From the NCBI GenBank assembly GCA_031179905.1, contig JAPSHL010000004.1, forward strand, positions 1-42,788: a stretch of DNA of 42,788 nucleotides. The letters run 5' to 3'. This DNA comes from Bacillus sp. (in: firmicutes) (lineage in GTDB: Bacteria > Bacillota > Bacilli > Bacillales > Cytobacillaceae). Positions 16,555-24,257 of the stretch are shown here, in pieces (the stretch's first letter is position 1; the number at the start of each line of letters is the position of its first letter). The notes under the pieces are model-generated. The model was given only the letters and a program-made list of their open reading frames with translations. It was not told the origin of the DNA and ran no database searches. The translations under genes were made by a program, and so were the position numbers.

Positions 16555-17493
16555 TTACTCAGCTGCCAGTATTGTATTTTCTGTTTCCTCTTCTCTTCTC
16601 TTCAATTCTTTAAAGGAATGAATTGCTACTTCCACTTGATCGTCTGAAGGCTCTTTTGTTGTCAGAAGCTGCAGCCAGAGGCCAGGCAATCCTAAGTATT
16701 TTAAGACAGGAATATTTCTCAATTTATTTGTAAATTGCAGCACCTCAAAGGAAATGCCAAGCACGACAGGAATTAAAGCAATTCTGCTTAGTATCCGTTC
16801 TACAAATGAATCTGTCGGGAACAGCAAATACAGGAAAAGACCAACAAATACGGTAAACAAAATAAAGCTGCTGCCGCATCGATAATGCAGTCTTGATTGT
16901 GCTTGAACATTTTCTACTGTAATTTCCTTGCCGTTCTCAAAAGCATTTATAACTTTATGCTCTGCACCATGATATTGAAAGACACGCTTTATAAGCGGTG
17001 TTAAGGAGACGAAGTAAATATAACCAAGCAAAAGAAGCAATTTAATGAAGCTTTCAAGCAATATTTGAGCAACATGTCCACTGATTACCGGCTTGAAAAA
17101 TTCAGCCAAAAAGGCAGGGACCAAAGTAAAGATGAATTTACCGAATAGAAAGGACAGTATACCAATTGCTGCAACCCCTAAGATCATTGTCATTTTAGAG
17201 GGTTCTTGTTCTTCAATTGTACTGTCGTCGGCAGGGTCTACATCATAGCGGTCTGTTGAGAAATTTAAATGCTTTGTACCATTTCCGCTTGATTCAATAA
17301 TTGCGACAATCCCTCTGATAAAAGGGATTTTTTTTAGTTTAGTCAGCTTCGGGTTGTGTTTTCTAGGCAAATGAAAGTAATCAATTGATTGATCCTTGCG
17401 CCTGATGGCAGTCACATAATGATGTTTTCCGCCAAACATAACACCTTCTACTACTGCCTGTCCTCCGAATACTGGTTTTTGCTTATTTGACAT
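16555..17493 (-). CDS. yqhQ: DUF1385 family membrane protein YqhQ
   Basis: YqhQ is a 312-aa polytopic membrane protein of the DUF1385 family. The conserved N terminus is FGGQAVVEGVMFGGKHHYVTA, and the centre has four or five hydrophobic helices (about residues 105-125, 135-160, 205-225 and 235-255). A conserved FQYHGAEHKVINAFENG and SRLHYRCGSSFI pattern is rich in His, Glu and Cys, which has led to suggestions of metal dependence; the reaction is not known. AGGTTGGTG lies ahead of the ATG. It is divergent from yqhR and precedes yqhP. Confidence 0.88.
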   Translation of the reverse strand: MSNKQKPVFGGQAVVEGVMFGGKHHYVTAIRRKDQSIDYFHLPRKHNPKLTKLKKIPFIRGIVAIIESSGNGTKHLNFSTDRYDVDPADDSTIEEQEPSKMTMILGVAAIGILSFLFGKFIFTLVPAFLAEFFKPVISGHVAQILLESFIKLLLLLGYIYFVSLTPLIKRVFQYHGAEHKVINAFENGKEITVENVQAQSRLHYRCGSSFILFTVFVGLFLYLLFPTDSFVERILSRIALIPVVLGISFEVLQFTNKLRNIPVLKYLGLPGLWLQLLTTKEPSDDQVEVAIHSFKELKRREEETENTILAAE

Positions 17494-17699
17494 GAATATT
17501 TACACCAACCTCAGGTTAAATTAGGGTGGAAAAGCAAATGCAAATTGTTTTCTCTGTTGGATGTGAGAGGTTGTCTCAAATCACTGTAAAACCCCTATCT
17601 ACATATTACTAAAAATTCGGAGAAACAACTAGCCTGACGAATTTAGGAGCATTTGCACAGAGGAAGGTATGGAATAATTTAGGTAGGAGGCAAAAGAAT

Positions 17700-18248
17700 A
17701 TGAAGCATGAAAATGAAACGGAAGCAGAAAATAGCAGCGGAATTTCAAAAGAGCCATCCATGCATTTTATTAGCCTTGTTATATGGACAGGCCTATTTGG
17801 AGGGATATTTTGGTCGTGCATTGGATTCATCGCTTATTATTTTCATATGACAGAAATAAGGCCGAATGTCATATTGGAACCATGGGCATTAGGAAGCTGG
17901 AAGACTAGCTGGCTTGGAACCATTATCAGTATCTGTGGAATTGGATTTTTTTCTTTGATGGCTGCATTCGGCTATTATCTTTTGCTGAGAAGGTTTAAGT
18001 CCTTTTATATAGGTATTGGTTTTGGAATAATGGTTTTCGGTGCTGTCTTCATTATCCTGAATCCTATTTTTCCGAGTATAAAACCATTTATGCAGCTGAG
18101 GCTGAATACAATTATCACATCTGTTTGTCTTTATATGCTGTGGGGTGTGTTTGTAGGGTATACGATTTCCTATGAGGAAAGCGAAATACGGACAAAAAAA
18201 CAAAAAGAAAAGAAGAATGAGGCGAACCTTTCGGGTAGTGAAGGATAA
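17700..18248 (+). CDS. yqhR: YqhR family membrane protein
   Basis: YqhR is a conserved 182-aa membrane protein with about four transmembrane helices (around residues 23-48, 70-90, 97-117 and 135-158), a polar N-terminal 20 residues and a Lys-rich C-terminal tail. GGAGG lies nine or ten bases before the ATG. It keeps its B. subtilis neighbours yqhQ and yqhT, but the aroQ (yqhS) gene that normally follows it is missing. The function is unknown. Confidence 0.85.
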   Translation: MKHENETEAENSSGISKEPSMHFISLVIWTGLFGGIFWSCIGFIAYYFHMTEIRPNVILEPWALGSWKTSWLGTIISICGIGFFSLMAAFGYYLLLRRFKSFYIGIGFGIMVFGAVFIILNPIFPSIKPFMQLRLNTIITSVCLYMLWGVFVGYTISYEESEIRTKKQKEKKNEANLSGSEG

Positions 18249-18260
18249 TTAATATATGAT

Positions 18261-18289
18261 AGAATGTTCTACATGAGCATTCTTTTTTT
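18261..18289 (+). terminator. Terminator of yqhR
   Basis: AGAATGTTC (18261-18269) pairs with GAGCATTCT (18275-18283), one G-T pair and a 5-base loop, followed by seven T. Confidence 0.85.
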
Positions 18290-18373
18290 ATAGCAGGCTG
18301 AATTTTTAAAATTATTATTCAATGAGCCTACACATTCGAAATAAACGAAACTAGTATCGGGGAGAGAACCTTA

Positions 18374-19435
18374 ATGGAGAAATTAAAGAAATTACGTGAA
18401 GCTTTGGCAGCTGCCGGTGTTGACGGGATTGTAATAGCAAGCAGTTTTAACCGCCGCTATATCTCAAACTTCACAGGAACAGCAGGAGTTGTGTTAATCA
18501 GCGGGGAAGAAGCTAAGTTCATTACAGACTTCCGCTACACAGAACAAGCAGCAAGTCAATGTGTTGGTTTTGACATTGTTAAACACAGTGGTCCGATTCA
18601 AAAAGAAGTGGCAGAACAAGCAGAAAAGCTTGGTATTAAAAAATTAGCTTTTGAACAGGATTATATGACTTTTAAAGATTTTAGACTGTATGAAGCTACA
18701 TTTAAAGGAGAACTGGTTCCGGTTTCAGGGATTGTAGAAAAGTTACGCTTGATTAAGAGTAGTGAAGAGATTAAGATATTAAAGGAAGCAGCGGAGATTG
18801 CAGATGCCGCTTTTGCCCATATCCTAAAATTTATTACGATTGGGAAAACAGAATTGGAAGTTTCGAATGAATTAGAGTTTTTTATGAGAAAAGCAGGTGC
18901 AGTATCATCATCCTTTGATACAATTGTCGCTTCTGGTACAAGATCCGCATTGCCTCATGGTGTGGCATCAGAAAAGATAATCGAAGCAGGAGACTTTGTG
19001 ACAATGGATTTCGGGGCATATTATAAAGGGTATGTTTCTGATATTACGAGAACAATTGCCGTTGGCAAACCAGACGATAAGCTAAGGGAAATATATGATA
19101 TTGTCCTCCAGGCACAGCTTAAAGGAATGGAAGGAATCAAGCCGGGTCTTACTGGCATACAGGCTGATGCACTGACTCGCGATTACATAAGTGCACATGG
19201 GTATGGTGAATATTTTGGCCACTCTACAGGTCATGGAATCGGTTTAGAGGTCCATGAAGGTCCTGGGCTATCCTTTAAGTCAGAGACGATCCTTGAGCCA
19301 GGCATGGCTGTAACAGTTGAACCAGGCATCTATATTCCAGGTCTGGGCGGGGTTCGCATTGAGGATGATACTATCATTACAGAAGATCATAATGAAGCTT
19401 TAACCCATTCACCAAAAGAATTGATTATTTTATAG
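18374..19435 (+). CDS. yqhT: M24 family aminopeptidase P-type peptidase YqhT (PapA)
   Basis: This 353-aa cytoplasmic metallopeptidase of the M24 (creatinase/prolidase) family removes N-terminal residues before proline. It has an N-terminal creatinase-like domain (residues 1-130) and a catalytic pita-bread domain. Metal ligands are visible in MDFGAYYKGYVSDITRT (two Asp), GHSTGHGIGLEVHE (His), VTVEPGIYIP (Glu) and GGVRIEDDT (Glu). In B. subtilis the paralogue PapA (YqhT) frees ribosomal and EF-P related peptides with Xaa-Pro ends; sitting 21 bases before efp is the conserved order. GGGGAGAG before the ATG supports the start. Confidence 0.92.
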   Translation: MEKLKKLREALAAAGVDGIVIASSFNRRYISNFTGTAGVVLISGEEAKFITDFRYTEQAASQCVGFDIVKHSGPIQKEVAEQAEKLGIKKLAFEQDYMTFKDFRLYEATFKGELVPVSGIVEKLRLIKSSEEIKILKEAAEIADAAFAHILKFITIGKTELEVSNELEFFMRKAGAVSSSFDTIVASGTRSALPHGVASEKIIEAGDFVTMDFGAYYKGYVSDITRTIAVGKPDDKLREIYDIVLQAQLKGMEGIKPGLTGIQADALTRDYISAHGYGEYFGHSTGHGIGLEVHEGPGLSFKSETILEPGMAVTVEPGIYIPGLGGVRIEDDTIITEDHNEALTHSPKELIIL

Positions 19436-19456
19436 GACTTAACAGGAGGATCTTTT

Positions 19457-20014
19457 ATGATTTCAGTAAACGATTTTAAAACAGGTTTAACAATTGAAGT
19501 GGATAACGGAATTTGGCGTGTATTGGATTTCCAACATGTTAAACCAGGAAAAGGCGCTGCATTCGTGCGTTCTAAATTAAAAAACCTGCGTACAGGCGCA
19601 GTTCAAGAAAAAACATTCAGAGCAGGCGAGAAGGTTGGAAAAGCACAAATTGACAACCGCAAAATGCAATACTTGTATGCAAGCGGCGACCAACACGTAT
19701 TCATGGATCAAGAATCATATGATCAAATCGAGCTGTCTGCTGATGCGATTGAATATGAATTGAAGTTCTTGAAAGAAAATATGGAAGTGCATATCATGAT
19801 GTACCAAAGCGAAACACTTGGTGTAGAGCTTCCTAATACGGTTGAGCTTGAAGTAACAGAAACAGAACCTGGTATTAAAGGTGATACTGCTTCTGGCGGT
19901 ACGAAGCCTGCTATCTTAGAAACTGGTCTTTCTGTGCAAGTTCCTTTCTTCATTAACCAAGGAGACAGATTGATTATCAATACAGCTGAAGCGAGCTATG
20001 TTTCCCGAGCGTAA
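19457..20014 (+). CDS. efp: Elongation factor P
   Basis: EF-P binds ribosomes stalled at consecutive prolines and speeds peptide bond formation. The 185-aa product has the usual three OB-like domains. The modifiable Lys32 lies in the loop PGKGAAF; in Bacillus it is decorated with 5-aminopentanol. The signature [18 protein letters not shown] near residue 145 and [14 protein letters not shown] near the C terminus confirm the family. AGGAGG is seven bases before ATG 19457. It is probably co-transcribed with yqhT. Confidence 0.98.
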   Translation: MISVNDFKTGLTIEVDNGIWRVLDFQHVKPGKGAAFVRSKLKNLRTGAVQEKTFRAGEKVGKAQIDNRKMQYLYASGDQHVFMDQESYDQIELSADAIEYELKFLKENMEVHIMMYQSETLGVELPNTVELEVTETEPGIKGDTASGGTKPAILETGLSVQVPFFINQGDRLIINTAEASYVSRA

Positions 20015-20035
20015 TTAGTTTACGGTTTTTACCAT

Positions 20036-20064
20036 TTGCGTTTCGCAGATATATGCTGTATTAT
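20036..20064 (+). promoter_or_regulatory. Sigma-A-like promoter of the intergenic RNA
   Basis: TTGCGT (20036-20041), a 17-base spacer and TATTAT (20059-20064) lie 22 bases after the efp stop. Transcription from here would begin near 20071, at the base of the RNA's closing stem. Confidence 0.55.
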
Positions 20065-20070
20065 ATAAAT

Positions 20071-20257
20071 ATAAACGCTGCGTTGTACGTTATCGTATGA
20101 AGTTTCAACCTTTATCGTTATTTAGGGAGTTCTATATTAAAGAAGGATCAGCATGCCTTATGATTAGCTCATAAGGACATATGAAGAAATCTTTTGCGAG
20201 CACCCACCTGGTGGAGCAGGTTTTGAAACTCCATACACCTAAGCGGCAAATGCGGCA
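20071..20257 (+). ncRNA. ssrS: Structured RNA, probable 6S RNA
   Basis: About 187 bases with no coding potential sit between a promoter and a strong terminator. The ends pair: GCTGCGTTG (20077-20085) with CAAATGCGGC (20247-20256), then GTATG (20095-20099) with CATAC (20232-20236), then AGTTTCAACCT (20101-20111) with AGGTTTTGAAACT (20218-20230, small bulge). An apical stem CCTTATGA / TCATAAGG (20156-20163 with 20169-20176) tops a long, mostly unpaired middle. A closed rod with a large central bubble and the 3' pattern CACCCACCT...AAGCGGCA resemble 6S RNA, the RNA that traps sigma-70/A holoenzyme. It lacks the features of tmRNA, SRP RNA or RNase P. The family call is by eye. Confidence 0.65.
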
Positions 20258-20261
20258 AAAA

Positions 20262-20293
20262 AAGAAGAGAACTTTGTTCTCTTCTTTTTTTTT
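20262..20293. terminator. Strong bidirectional terminator after the intergenic RNA
   Basis: AAGAAGAGAAC (20262-20272) pairs perfectly with GTTCTCTTCTT (20276-20286), a 3-base loop, followed by a long T-run; the minus strand also ends in T because A precedes the stem. It closes the RNA on plus and the M23-LysM gene on minus. Confidence 0.92.
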
Positions 20294-20321
20294 GTTTCTG
20301 AGGACATCTATCCAGTTTTAA

Positions 20322-20897
20322 TTACGAATTGTCTGGAATGACAAGCTTTTGACCTACATATATTTGATTAAGGTTCTTAATATTGTTGGCCTCTGCAATA
20401 TCTCCGACAGATACGCCATATTTCTGGCTGATCTCAGAAAGTGTATCCCCAGAAACGACAGTATAAGATTTTGCTGGTGGAGCAGTGGTTTGCTGATTTT
20501 CCTCCAAAAAGGGTAGGGGATTGACAGCATTGGTTTTAGCGCTGTTCCATCTGCCTCTATGAAGCTCGAAATGCAGATGCTGACCAGTAGATTGCCCTGT
20601 ACTGCCCATAATGCCAATTGTTTGCCCCGCTTTAACTCTTTCGCCTATAGAAACTTTTCGTGAACCGGAGCGCAAATGAGCATAGACAGTTTCCCAGATT
20701 TGTCCGCCGAGCTGGTGAATAATCATTATGCACTCCCCGTAGCTTGAAGAAACATATGAGCGGGAAACAGTCCCATCAGCAGCCGCTGCTATTGGATTTG
20801 TACCAGATTTCGCAAAATCTACACCGTAATGCTTGTTTGATCCAGAAGTGCGAAAAGGATTGCTCACATTGGTAACGGATGTTGGCCGCTTAAACAT
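20322..20897 (-). CDS. M23 peptidase with C-terminal LysM domain, no signal peptide
   Basis: This 191-aa protein joins an M23 (LytM/lysostaphin-type) peptidoglycan endopeptidase to a LysM cell-wall binding module. The zinc ligands are visible: His23 and Asp27 in KHYGVDFAK, and His107 and His109 in [11 protein letters not shown]. LysM covers about residues 145-187 ([17 protein letters not shown]...[11 protein letters not shown]). The start at 20897 ([10 protein letters not shown]) follows a perfect GGAGGTGA site; upstream in-frame ATGs overlap it. There is no signal peptide or membrane helix, so export would need lysis, a holin or engulfment. It could be a sporulation/mother-cell lysis enzyme or a phage-derived endolysin; context does not decide. 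It follows the phosphatase gene on minus. Confidence 0.85.
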   Translation of the reverse strand: MFKRPTSVTNVSNPFRTSGSNKHYGVDFAKSGTNPIAAAADGTVSRSYVSSSYGECIMIIHQLGGQIWETVYAHLRSGSRKVSIGERVKAGQTIGIMGSTGQSTGQHLHFELHRGRWNSAKTNAVNPLPFLEENQQTTAPPAKSYTVVSGDTLSEISQKYGVSVGDIAEANNIKNLNQIYVGQKLVIPDNS

Positions 20898-20963
20898 GGA
20901 AATCACCTCCATGATAGGATATTCAATAAAGAAGAGCATAGATTGGACAAGTATTCTCTATTT

Positions 20964-21009
20964 AAAGAAAAAAGGCAGAGCAATTATAAAAGCACTGCCT
21001 TTTTTCTTT
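20964..21009. terminator. Bidirectional terminator after the alkaline phosphatase gene
   Basis: AAAGAAAAAAGGCAG (20964-20978) pairs perfectly with CTGCCTTTTTTCTTT (20995-21009), a 15-bp stem ending one base from the phosphatase stop. The A-rich left arm gives a T-run on minus, so it ends the phosphatase transcript before the M23-LysM gene. Confidence 0.85.
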
Positions 21010-21010
21010 A

Positions 21011-22381
21011 TTACTTTACAAAGTCATAGCCTTTCAATTTCGCGATTATCTTTGGAATATCTGTATTTTCTATAACACCATGAAATTCTTTTGCGCCATT
21101 GCCGACTGCGAACAAAGCAATCATATTTCCTGTATGTCCTCCTGTACTGCTGCTGAGTTGCTGGGTTGCCTCATCCATTATCCCAGCATGAAAATGGGTG
21201 GCAATTACTCTTCCGATTTCCCTGCCAACCTTTTGTTCAGGATAGATTTTCCCGTCGTTATTCTTGATTCTTTCATTAAATTGAGCTACTTCATCATTTG
21301 TCAGCGAAATATTCGCATATTTATTAAATACTGAGATAATGCTTTCCTTCGTGTAGGTTTCTGTTTTAGTGTCTTTTATTAATTTATTTGCCATTAATTC
21401 AGGACTTATCTGAATTTTTTTTAGTGCTCTAACGTCTAAGGGCTCTGTCATGGAAATTCCCATCGTTTCATGATCTGCGGCAACAAGCACTAATGTGTCG
21501 TTCCTTTTTTGCGCCCACTGTACACAATACTTAACTGCTTCATCAAATTCAATTGTTTCTTTCCATATACCAGTAATATCAGCGGAGTGGGCGGCATGGT
21601 CAATTCTAGCTCCTTCAATAACTGCAAAAAAACCATTATCTCCTTTTTCAAGTGTTTCAAGGGTCTTGCTGGCCATTTCAGTCAGAGTTGGCTCTGAACT
21701 TTTAAGCTCTTCCCGATCTTGCTTAAAGGAGAGATGTTTGCTGGCAAATAGGCCCAACAGTTTGTTTCCACCAGCTTTGGCAAGCTCCGCGTTCGTTGTT
21801 ACAACTGTGTATCCGTTATTTTGGTATTTTTTTATCAATTCTTTGTTTTTCCCGAAGTACATAGACCCGCCGCCCATAATGACGTCAATTTTGTTCCTCC
21901 ATTGCTGTTTAGCGATTTCTTCTTGATCTGCCCATCTGTCTTTTACACTTGCAGTAAAACTTGCCGGAGTTGCATCTGTCACACTATTAGTCGTAATAAT
22001 TCCTGTCTTGGCGCCGTTCTCCTTAAAAATATCCAAGATACTCGGCCATTCTTTGCCGTCTGGCGTGAGACCGATCATGCCATTATTAGTCTTCTTGCCA
22101 ATGGCGATAGCTGTACCTCCCGCGGCAGAATCTGTCACATTATTATTGGCTGAATATGTTTGTACTAGAGCAGTGTACGGAAGAGATTGCAAAAATAACT
22201 TTCCATCTTTCCCATGCTCAAATATTCTTGCTATCTCCATTTGCCCTAGCCCCATTCCGTCTCCGACAAGGAGAATAACATTTTTTGGACCGTTTGAAGC
22301 AGGTGCTGAACAAGCAGCGCTTCCAGAAATGGCACAAATCGCAATTACGATGCATATGCAGCGAATTATCATATTTTTCAT
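21011..22381 (-). CDS. Alkaline phosphatase, probably secreted or lipid-anchored
   Basis: This 456-aa enzyme belongs to the alkaline phosphatase PhoA family and hydrolyses phosphate monoesters outside the cell. LLVGDGMGLGQM holds metal-binding Asp41, nucleophile Ser85 sits in VTDSAAGGTAIAIGKKT, VAADHETMG gives Asp and His ligands, and SSTGGHTGNMIALFAVG the last His. An N-terminal hydrophobic segment ends in GSAACSAP; Cys24 could be lipidated, but Ser at the -3 position makes the lipobox weak, so a plain Sec signal is the alternative. AAAAGGAG precedes the ATG. It is closest to B. subtilis PhoA/PhoB, but which one cannot be said. It is divergent from spoIIIAA. Confidence 0.9.
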   Translation of the reverse strand: MKNMIIRCICIVIAICAISGSAACSAPASNGPKNVILLVGDGMGLGQMEIARIFEHGKDGKLFLQSLPYTALVQTYSANNNVTDSAAGGTAIAIGKKTNNGMIGLTPDGKEWPSILDIFKENGAKTGIITTNSVTDATPASFTASVKDRWADQEEIAKQQWRNKIDVIMGGGSMYFGKNKELIKKYQNNGYTVVTTNAELAKAGGNKLLGLFASKHLSFKQDREELKSSEPTLTEMASKTLETLEKGDNGFFAVIEGARIDHAAHSADITGIWKETIEFDEAVKYCVQWAQKRNDTLVLVAADHETMGISMTEPLDVRALKKIQISPELMANKLIKDTKTETYTKESIISVFNKYANISLTNDEVAQFNERIKNNDGKIYPEQKVGREIGRVIATHFHAGIMDEATQQLSSSTGGHTGNMIALFAVGNGAKEFHGVIENTDIPKIIAKLKGYDFVK

Positions 22382-22465
22382 ACTAAAGACTCCTTTTTAA
22401 TGAGATGTTTCTTATATCTTTTGGAATCATTCTTAATTTTAGTCGCCACCTGAAAGAATAGGCAG

Positions 22466-22494
22466 GCATATTATAGTTTTTGGTCACATACATT
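22466..22494 (+). promoter_or_regulatory. Sigma-E promoter of spoIIIAA-AH
   Basis: GCATATT (22466-22472), a 14-base spacer and CATACATT (22487-22494) match the sigma-E consensus (KMATATT, 14-15, CATACANT) exactly. This agrees with mother-cell transcription of spoIIIA known in B. subtilis. The spoIIIAA start codon is 78 bases downstream. Confidence 0.85.
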
Positions 22495-22498
22495 TTAA
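22470..22498 (-). promoter_or_regulatory. Candidate sigma-A promoter of the alkaline phosphatase
   Basis: On the minus strand TTAAAA (22493-22498), a 17-base spacer and a perfect TATAAT (22470-22475) point toward the phosphatase. It lies almost entirely on top of the sigma-E promoter of spoIIIA. No clear tandem Pho box (TTAACA-type repeats) was recognised nearby. Confidence 0.45.
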
Positions 22499-22572
22499 TG
22501 AGTGGCATAGTAAGCCTTTAGTTTTTTATGAATTAGACTAGATGGACAACCTTTAAAAAGGAGAAAAGCGCT

Positions 22573-23499
22573 GTGAAAACATTCTATTCATTTTTGCCTA
22601 AAAAAATTGCCGATTCTATACTCACACTCTCTCCTGATGAACGAGAGCAACTAGAAGAAATTAGAATCCGGATTGGAAGGCCATTAGAGGTATCCTTCCA
22701 TGACGGTGTACGGTTTATTGATATGGATATGACGCGTGAGGACGCGTCCCAGCTCCTCAATAAACTCAGTCATTATTCAGTTTATACACTTGAAGAAGAG
22801 CTTAAGAGAGGTTATATCACAGTGGAAGGGGGGCATCGTGTTGGTCTTGCAGGCAAAGTTATCCTTGAAGACAGTGCGGTCAAGGCGATCAGGGATGTGG
22901 CTTCCTTTAATATCCGGATTGCTAAGGAAAAAATCGGTGCTGCCGAAACTTTTGCCCCGTTTTTATACAATGGGTCAAGATGGCTTCACACGATGATTAT
23001 CGGCCCTCCACAAACTGGGAAAACAACGATATTGCGTGATATTGCAAGAATTATATCAACAGGAAGTAGTAAAGCTAGAATCGGTCCGCTTAAGGTTGGA
23101 ATTGTCGATGAAAGATCAGAAATCGCTGGATGTATGGATGGTATTCCGCAGATGACGTTCGGCACGAGATTAGATGTCCTTGATTCTTGCCCAAAGGCCG
23201 AAGGGATGATGATGATGATTCGTTCGATGAGCCCGGATGTCCTTGTCGTTGATGAAGTGGGACGCAAAGAGGATGGTGAGGCGATTCTGGAAGCTGTGAA
23301 TGCAGGAATTCAGCTGATGATGACAACACACGGAACTTCATTTGAAGAAATAAAAAACCGGCCAACATTAAAGCCTATTATCGAAACGGGTATTTTTGAA
23401 CGGTATATTGAGCTGAGCAGGGCAAACGGTCCAGGTACTGTCAGTGCAATTAAGGATGGACAAGGCAGGACTCTTGTGCGGGAAATGAAGGTGATGTAA
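22573..23499 (+). CDS. spoIIIAA: Stage III sporulation protein AA, secretion-type ATPase
   Basis: SpoIIIAA is the cytoplasmic ATPase of the SpoIIIA-SpoIIQ channel (feeding tube) linking mother cell and forespore. The 308-aa product has Walker A GPPQTGKT (about residues 144-151), Walker B DVLVVDEVGR, and a following MTTHGTSF His-box-like stretch, as in secretion ATPases. The start is GTG with AAAAGGAG nine bases upstream. It is the first gene of an eight-gene sigma-E operon. Confidence 0.96.
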   Translation: MKTFYSFLPKKIADSILTLSPDEREQLEEIRIRIGRPLEVSFHDGVRFIDMDMTREDASQLLNKLSHYSVYTLEEELKRGYITVEGGHRVGLAGKVILEDSAVKAIRDVASFNIRIAKEKIGAAETFAPFLYNGSRWLHTMIIGPPQTGKTTILRDIARIISTGSSKARIGPLKVGIVDERSEIAGCMDGIPQMTFGTRLDVLDSCPKAEGMMMMIRSMSPDVLVVDEVGRKEDGEAILEAVNAGIQLMMTTHGTSFEEIKNRPTLKPIIETGIFERYIELSRANGPGTVSAIKDGQGRTLVREMKVM

Positions 23500-23502
23500 T
23501 AG

Positions 23503-24018
23503 ATGATGAAAATAGTTGGAGCAATTATTATTCTTGCCTCCACAAGCTTTGGTGGCATGGAAATGGCAAAGGCTTTTAGCGAACGGCCGAAGCAGTTAAG
23601 ACAGCTTAAATCAGCTTTGCAATCATTGGAGGCAGAAATTATGTACGGCCATACACCATTGCATGAAGCAGCACGACGTCTGTCTGAGCAGCTGCAGCAG
23701 CCGTTGAGCACTTTCTTTGCGAGCTTTTCAAAAAAACTGATGACAGAAGATACAACTGTAAAGGATGCTTGGACAACCTGTCTTGATGATATCTGGAAAA
23801 AAACAGCAATGAAAAAGCCGGAACTGGAGATTATGAAGCAGTTCGGCGAAACACTTGGCAGACATGACAGAATATCCCAGCAGAAACAAATCCTGCTCAC
23901 ACTAACACATATTGAAAGAGAAGAACAAGAGGCAAGAGACATTCAAATGAAATATGAAAAAATGATAAAAAGCTTAGGCGTGCTCTCAGGGTTGTTAATT
24001 GTCATTTTATTGATGTAG
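23503..24018 (+). CDS. spoIIIAB: Stage III sporulation protein AB
   Basis: SpoIIIAB is a mother-cell membrane protein of the SpoIIIA complex with a fold like type II/IV secretion GspF. The 171-aa product, the same length as in B. subtilis, has a helix at each end (about residues 3-21 and 155-170) and a helical middle with the conserved SLEAEIMYGHTPLHEA and KQFGETLGRHDRISQQK. It starts three bases after spoIIIAA, with AAGGTGATG upstream. Confidence 0.95.
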   Translation: MMKIVGAIIILASTSFGGMEMAKAFSERPKQLRQLKSALQSLEAEIMYGHTPLHEAARRLSEQLQQPLSTFFASFSKKLMTEDTTVKDAWTTCLDDIWKKTAMKKPELEIMKQFGETLGRHDRISQQKQILLTLTHIEREEQEARDIQMKYEKMIKSLGVLSGLLIVILLM

Positions 24019-24036
24019 GTTTAGGAGGAGACATAC

Positions 24037-24243
24037 ATGGGTTTAGAGGTGGATATTATCTTCAAGATTGCTGGTGTCGGCATCGTAGTCGCATTTTTGC
24101 ACACGATACTTGACCAAGTAGGGAAAAAAGAGTATGCACAATGGGTTACATTATTTGGATTTATCTATATTTTATTCATGGTTGCCAACATCGTAGATGA
24201 TTTATTTCAAAAGATTAAATCGGTATTCTTATTCCAAGGATAA
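24037..24243 (+). CDS. spoIIIAC: Stage III sporulation protein AC
   Basis: SpoIIIAC is a 68-aa, two-helix membrane protein of the SpoIIIA channel (about residues 7-27 and 35-57). Its sequence is strongly conserved (FKIAGVGIVVAFLHTILDQVGKKEYA). GGAGGAG lies before the ATG. It pairs with SpoIIIAD, to which it is related. Confidence 0.96.
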   Translation: MGLEVDIIFKIAGVGIVVAFLHTILDQVGKKEYAQWVTLFGFIYILFMVANIVDDLFQKIKSVFLFQG

Positions 24244-24257
24244 AGGGGGATACGATC

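Noticed and set aside
20071-20257. tmRNA, SRP RNA or RNase P RNA for the intergenic RNA
   Set aside because: Too short for tmRNA or RNase P, no CCA end or tag frame, and no SRP domain IV tetraloop motif; the long closed rod with an open centre fits 6S better.
23310-23942. 210-codon open frame on the minus strand
   Set aside because: It runs antisense to spoIIIAA and spoIIIAB, which have clear homology and operon context; no ribosome site.
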